DNA of 64,000 bases from Candidatus Gracilibacteria bacterium CG17_big_fil_post_rev_8_21_14_2_50_48_13 (lineage in GTDB: Bacteria > Patescibacteriota > Gracilibacteria > 1-14-2-50-48-13). The first letter of the stretch is position 1. Every line of letters begins with the position of its first letter. The notes beneath the pieces were generated by a model that searched no databases, was not told where the DNA came from, and saw only the letters and a list, made by a program, of their open reading frames with translations. The stretch is taken from positions 107,173 through 171,172 of the forward strand of contig PFFG01000001.1 of the NCBI GenBank assembly GCA_002783265.1, read 5' to 3'. This document shows positions 61,706 through 64,000 of the stretch, in pieces. Position numbers and translations under genes: made by a program.

Positions 61706-62896
61706 TTATTGTAAGGCCCGCATAAATAGTGTTTTGAGGTAATTCCCTTCGAGATACGGAATCAACTCAGGGTGATCAATACCATGGGTCCAGGTTTCCA
61801 CAAGCTGCATAACACGCCCTGCTCTTCCCGCTGTTTCAGAAAGTAACATACGGAAATCATTCATAGTTAGGTGGTGCGAACAAGAACAAGAAACCAGTAT
61901 GCCATCCTCGGGCAGTACACGGAGCGCCAGGTCATTGATTTTCTTATACCCATGCTTTCCTTCATCTATCTTTCGTCGATCTTTAATAAACGCTGGAGGA
62001 TCAAGAATAATCACATCAAACTGACTTGGTGCAACGCTTGGCAAATAGCTTTTCACATCTGCAACCGCAAAAGTCACCCTATCTTCCTTGAAGCCATTGA
62101 TACGCACATTTTGACGTGCCAAATCCATGGCCTTGTCTGAAACGTCGACACTCGTCACATGTGCAGCACCACCGGCGAGTGCATATAAAGAAAATCCACC
62201 AGAATAGGAAAAACAATTCAGCACCGTACGCCCCTCAACGTATTTCTTCAAAGCTGCACGTTTATCACGCTGATCCAAGAAAAAACCGGTTTTCTGCCCC
62301 TCTTTCACATCAACCAGAAACTTGAGTCCATTTTCCTCCATTTCCACAATATCCGGTGTTTCACCCCAAAGTGGTCCACTTTCGCGATGTTCACGATCAC
62401 TGGCTTTTCCACGAAAATCTGACCGTTCATAGATAGCAGTGAGATGCGGTAGCACCTCACGAAGCGTAGCAACAATTTCATTGCGATATCGCGCAATCCC
62501 AGGAGTGTGACACTGCACAACCGCAACATGTGCATAGACATCAATAATCAACCCGGGAAGTAAGTCACATTCAGCATTCACGAGCCGAAAAGCATTGGTC
62601 TGCGCTGGCAATAAGCGACTGCGCAAATCTAATGCTTTCTTGAGTCTTCGGAAAAAAAATGCATGATTCACAACCTCCTCCTGGTCATAGGACCACATCC
62701 GCACAGCAATTTGCGCATAGCTGTTAAAATACCCTTGCCCAAGAAAGGTGCCGTCAGGCCCCATTACATCAACAGGGTCTCCGTGGGAAAGCCCCTCTGG
62801 AATCGACTGGAGTGCGCCAGAAAAGATCCATGGATGCTTTCCCCGAACGGGACCTTCACGTTTTGGACGAAGTATAAGTTGTGGTCGTTGAGCCAT
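61706..62896 (-). CDS. rlmI: Class I SAM-dependent rRNA (cytosine-C5) methyltransferase, RlmI family
   Basis: 396 residues. N-terminal PUA domain (ILRPKREGPVRGKHPWIFSG), a central EEHEE-like region, and a Rossmann methyltransferase domain with the SAM loop TVLNCFSYSGGFSLYALAGG, the acidic VTSVDVSDKAMDLARQNV and FDVIILDPPAFIKDR. The later SCSCSHHLTM contains the Cys/His region of this family. E. coli RlmI methylates C1962 of 23S rRNA; orthology is likely, though some homologues differ in site. It starts 20 bases after the gene at 62917-63684 ends. Confidence 0.88.
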   Translation of the reverse strand: MAQRPQLILRPKREGPVRGKHPWIFSGALQSIPEGLSHGDPVDVMGPDGTFLGQGYFNSYAQIAVRMWSYDQEEVVNHAFFFRRLKKALDLRSRLLPAQTNAFRLVNAECDLLPGLIIDVYAHVAVVQCHTPGIARYRNEIVATLREVLPHLTAIYERSDFRGKASDREHRESGPLWGETPDIVEMEENGLKFLVDVKEGQKTGFFLDQRDKRAALKKYVEGRTVLNCFSYSGGFSLYALAGGAAHVTSVDVSDKAMDLARQNVRINGFKEDRVTFAVADVKSYLPSVAPSQFDVIILDPPAFIKDRRKIDEGKHGYKKINDLALRVLPEDGILVSCSCSHHLTMNDFRMLLSETAGRAGRVMQLVETWTHGIDHPELIPYLEGNYLKTLFMRALQ

Positions 62897-62916
62897 GGTA
62901 GAAAGACAAGCAATAC

Positions 62917-63684
62917 CTAGCCAAGATACCCGTTAATCTGTGCATGTGCAAGAAGCTCAACTAAGGCCCCTGCGGGATGTGCATCTTTTTCCGTCGTCCC
63001 GAGAGGATCATCGAGGTACACTTTGAGACACTCCGCAATGATCTGCTGATAGGATTTATTCTTGTACTGGTCTTTATTCGACTTGCATCCTCGCTTGAGG
63101 GCCTGCCACCACTCATCAAAGGAAAATACACACCCCTCAACCAACCATGTTGCAGAACGCAAATCGTGATTCGCCTCCTCAAAAAATGGAATAGTCTGCA
63201 CATAGGCCTCTAATAAAGCCATCAACGTGTCCTTTGGAGAGGTAAAAATCTTTGATGGCAGCGAGACGTCACAAAAGGCAAAAACACCCCTGCTTCGAGG
63301 AAAAGAAGTTATGTGAATACGCTCGAGACAGGAGAGCGTATGAAAAAACGGCGGAATGCACGCAAGCCACTTGCGAACGATGTAGCGGGCATAGAGCATA
63401 TCATTCTCTGGCAAATCACCCGTAACCTCCAGTGCATTAACCCAGGAGACACCAATGGGATCAGGTACTCTTCGCAGCATGAGTTCTTTTTGAAATTGCA
63501 GGAACAGCATCTCCGAGAGAGACTTTTGTTCCACCGTGGTTTGCAGAAGTTCATGAAAGTAAGAAAACAACTCATCGCGAGGGGTAACGTGCGGAAACTC
63601 CAATGGAGTCGTTATTTCCAAATTTTCGAGTAGTTCCTCCTGCTCGATGTTTTCCTCCTGATTGTCATCGTTTATATGTTCCAT
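62917..63684 (-). CDS. Unknown soluble protein
   Basis: 255 residues from ATG 63684; an in-frame TTG at 63774 lies upstream of the likely promoter. The N-terminus is very acidic (NDDNQEENIEQEELLENLE). The rest looks globular and mixed alpha/beta, with WVNALEVTG, RGVFAFCDVSL, a Trp-rich loop (FSFDEWWQALKRG) and NKSYQQIIAECLKVYLDDPL near the end. No family is recognised and no motif of catalysis is seen. Probably co-transcribed with rlmI. It is the gene nearest the tRNA-type repeat unit at the right edge. Confidence 0.6.
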   Translation of the reverse strand: MEHINDDNQEENIEQEELLENLEITTPLEFPHVTPRDELFSYFHELLQTTVEQKSLSEMLFLQFQKELMLRRVPDPIGVSWVNALEVTGDLPENDMLYARYIVRKWLACIPPFFHTLSCLERIHITSFPRSRGVFAFCDVSLPSKIFTSPKDTLMALLEAYVQTIPFFEEANHDLRSATWLVEGCVFSFDEWWQALKRGCKSNKDQYKNKSYQQIIAECLKVYLDDPLGTTEKDAHPAGALVELLAHAQINGYLG

Positions 63685-63713
63685 ACAGTTGTGCTTAGGA
63701 AATAAAGCCAACG

Positions 63714-63742
63714 AGTATTTCCCAAGTACAAGATTCTTGCAA
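63714..63742 (-). promoter_or_regulatory. Candidate promoter of the 62917-63684 gene
   Basis: Minus strand: TTGCAA (63742-63737), a 17-base spacer and AATACT (63719-63714), 30 bases before ATG 63684. Confidence 0.4.
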
Positions 63743-63806
63743 GCAGGTGCTGTCGTAGAAATGTTTGTACACAAAAAACGTGTGCCTTTCTACGGCTACT
63801 TACGTT

Positions 63807-63831
63807 CAAAAAATAGAGCCTTTCACGCTCT
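63807..63831 (-). terminator. Candidate terminator of the right-edge repeat unit
   Basis: Minus strand: agagc-gtgaaag-gctct followed by attttttg, 18 bases after the CCA of the repeat unit. The stem is short (5 bp). Confidence 0.5.
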
Positions 63832-63848
63832 ACACTTCGTCTGAATTC

Positions 63849-63870
63849 TGGCGGAAAGAGGGGGGATTCG
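63849..63870 (-). repeat. Distal tRNA 3'-end copy with CCA (Ser type)
   Basis: On the minus strand it ends ctttccgcca. There is no complete tRNA in front of it, so it is a detached 3' end, as at 34044-34064. Confidence 0.65.
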
Positions 63871-63982
63871 GTTCCCTCACGACGGCTTCGCTGACTCACT
63901 GAGCGTTCGTCGCTCATCTCATCTGCGGTGGACCTCCGAAGGTTCCTTACGGAAGGCATTATAGCCTTCCTACAGTCACTCA

Positions 63983-64000
63983 TTCGAATCCCGCCCTTTC
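63983..64000 (+). repeat. Inverted tRNA 3' segment at the window edge
   Basis: ttcgaatcccgccctttc on the plus strand reads like a T-loop plus acceptor strand, but no tRNA body precedes it. In the minus-strand unit it occupies the place of the inverted copy. Confidence 0.6.

Larger units (their letters stand above)
63849..64000 (-). ncRNA. tRNA-linked repeat unit at right edge (partial; tRNA outside window)
   Basis: Read on the minus strand from the edge: the inverted copy of a tRNA 3' segment (64000-63983); a hairpin ggaaggc-tataat-gccttcc (63970-63951); the conserved core (63944-63918), 25 of 27 bases identical to the tRNA-Val unit; the box tcgtgagg (63882-63875); and a tRNA-like 3' end with CCA (63870-63849, ccgaatccccctctttccgcca without its first bases in common with Val). 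The acceptor sequence ctttccgcca is of tRNA-Ser type. By analogy with the other two units, a minus-strand tRNA should end about 65-75 bases beyond base 64000. The two tRNA-like copies differ by a few bases from each other. Confidence 0.5.

Overview
The window reads as a chromosome segment of a small-genome bacterium of the Patescibacteria (Candidate Phyla Radiation). The evidence is a DUF4012 protein with a membrane-anchored partner, degenerate metallo-hydrolase-fold and VanW proteins, a penicillin-binding protein with C-terminal Ig-like domains, a short ComEC, gatC/gatA beside an AspRS of the non-discriminating type, and many short unlinked operons. G+C is near one half by eye, and TGA is used as an ordinary stop (24360-24362 and 38344-38346), so the recoded UGA of Gracilibacteria/SR1 does not apply. 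A Peribacteria/Peregrinibacteria-type lineage is plausible but is an inference. Almost no gene has a Shine-Dalgarno sequence; starts follow short C/T-rich leaders.

Layout. 1-19136 (-) is one uninterrupted reading frame for a giant exported protein that continues past the left edge (more than 6,370 residues). 19178-24000 holds its promoter, grpE (+), and a PBP1A-PRC-barrel pair (-). 24111-30161 (+) carries ytxH-vanW, a metal-ligand-less MBL protein, mutL, a small membrane protein and a two-PDZ HtrA protease. 30193-34064 has tRNA-Leu and tRNA-Val, each followed by an unusual repeat unit, around a membrane Mrr-type nuclease, DUF2157, PH-domain and VOC genes. 34193-39474 has SRPBCC, Nudix, lipoprotein, NDT-like, aspS, VOC, a self-contained 25-codon microgene and an HD protein. 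39525-49834 is a cell-envelope and RNA-modification region: Ig/FnIII surface protein, FtsQ, LCP, ComEC, LemA, cyclophilin lipoprotein, MiaB, MurI. 49853-56434 has gatC-GIY-YIG-gatA, an unknown gene, rlmH, pgk, a tetraspan membrane protein and prfA. 56501-63684 has an unknown gene, the DUF4012 pair, a GH18-like protein, rlmI and an unknown gene. The right edge holds a third tRNA-type repeat unit.

The most unusual signal is a family of three tRNA-linked units (tRNA-Leu 30334-30566, tRNA-Val 33826-34064, and 63849-64000 on the minus strand, probably behind a tRNA-Ser just outside the window). Each has, in order, an inverted copy of the 3' part of its own tRNA, a small hairpin, a conserved GC-rich core and, in two of three, a second direct copy of the tRNA 3' end including CCA. 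Because the copied segment matches the local tRNA while the core is shared, this looks like an RNA or mobile-element family that takes over tRNA 3' ends. Other notable items are the microgene with the only strong Shine-Dalgarno sequence, a RodZ-C-like domain inserted in the PBP, and an AT-rich GIY-YIG gene wedged between gatC and gatA.
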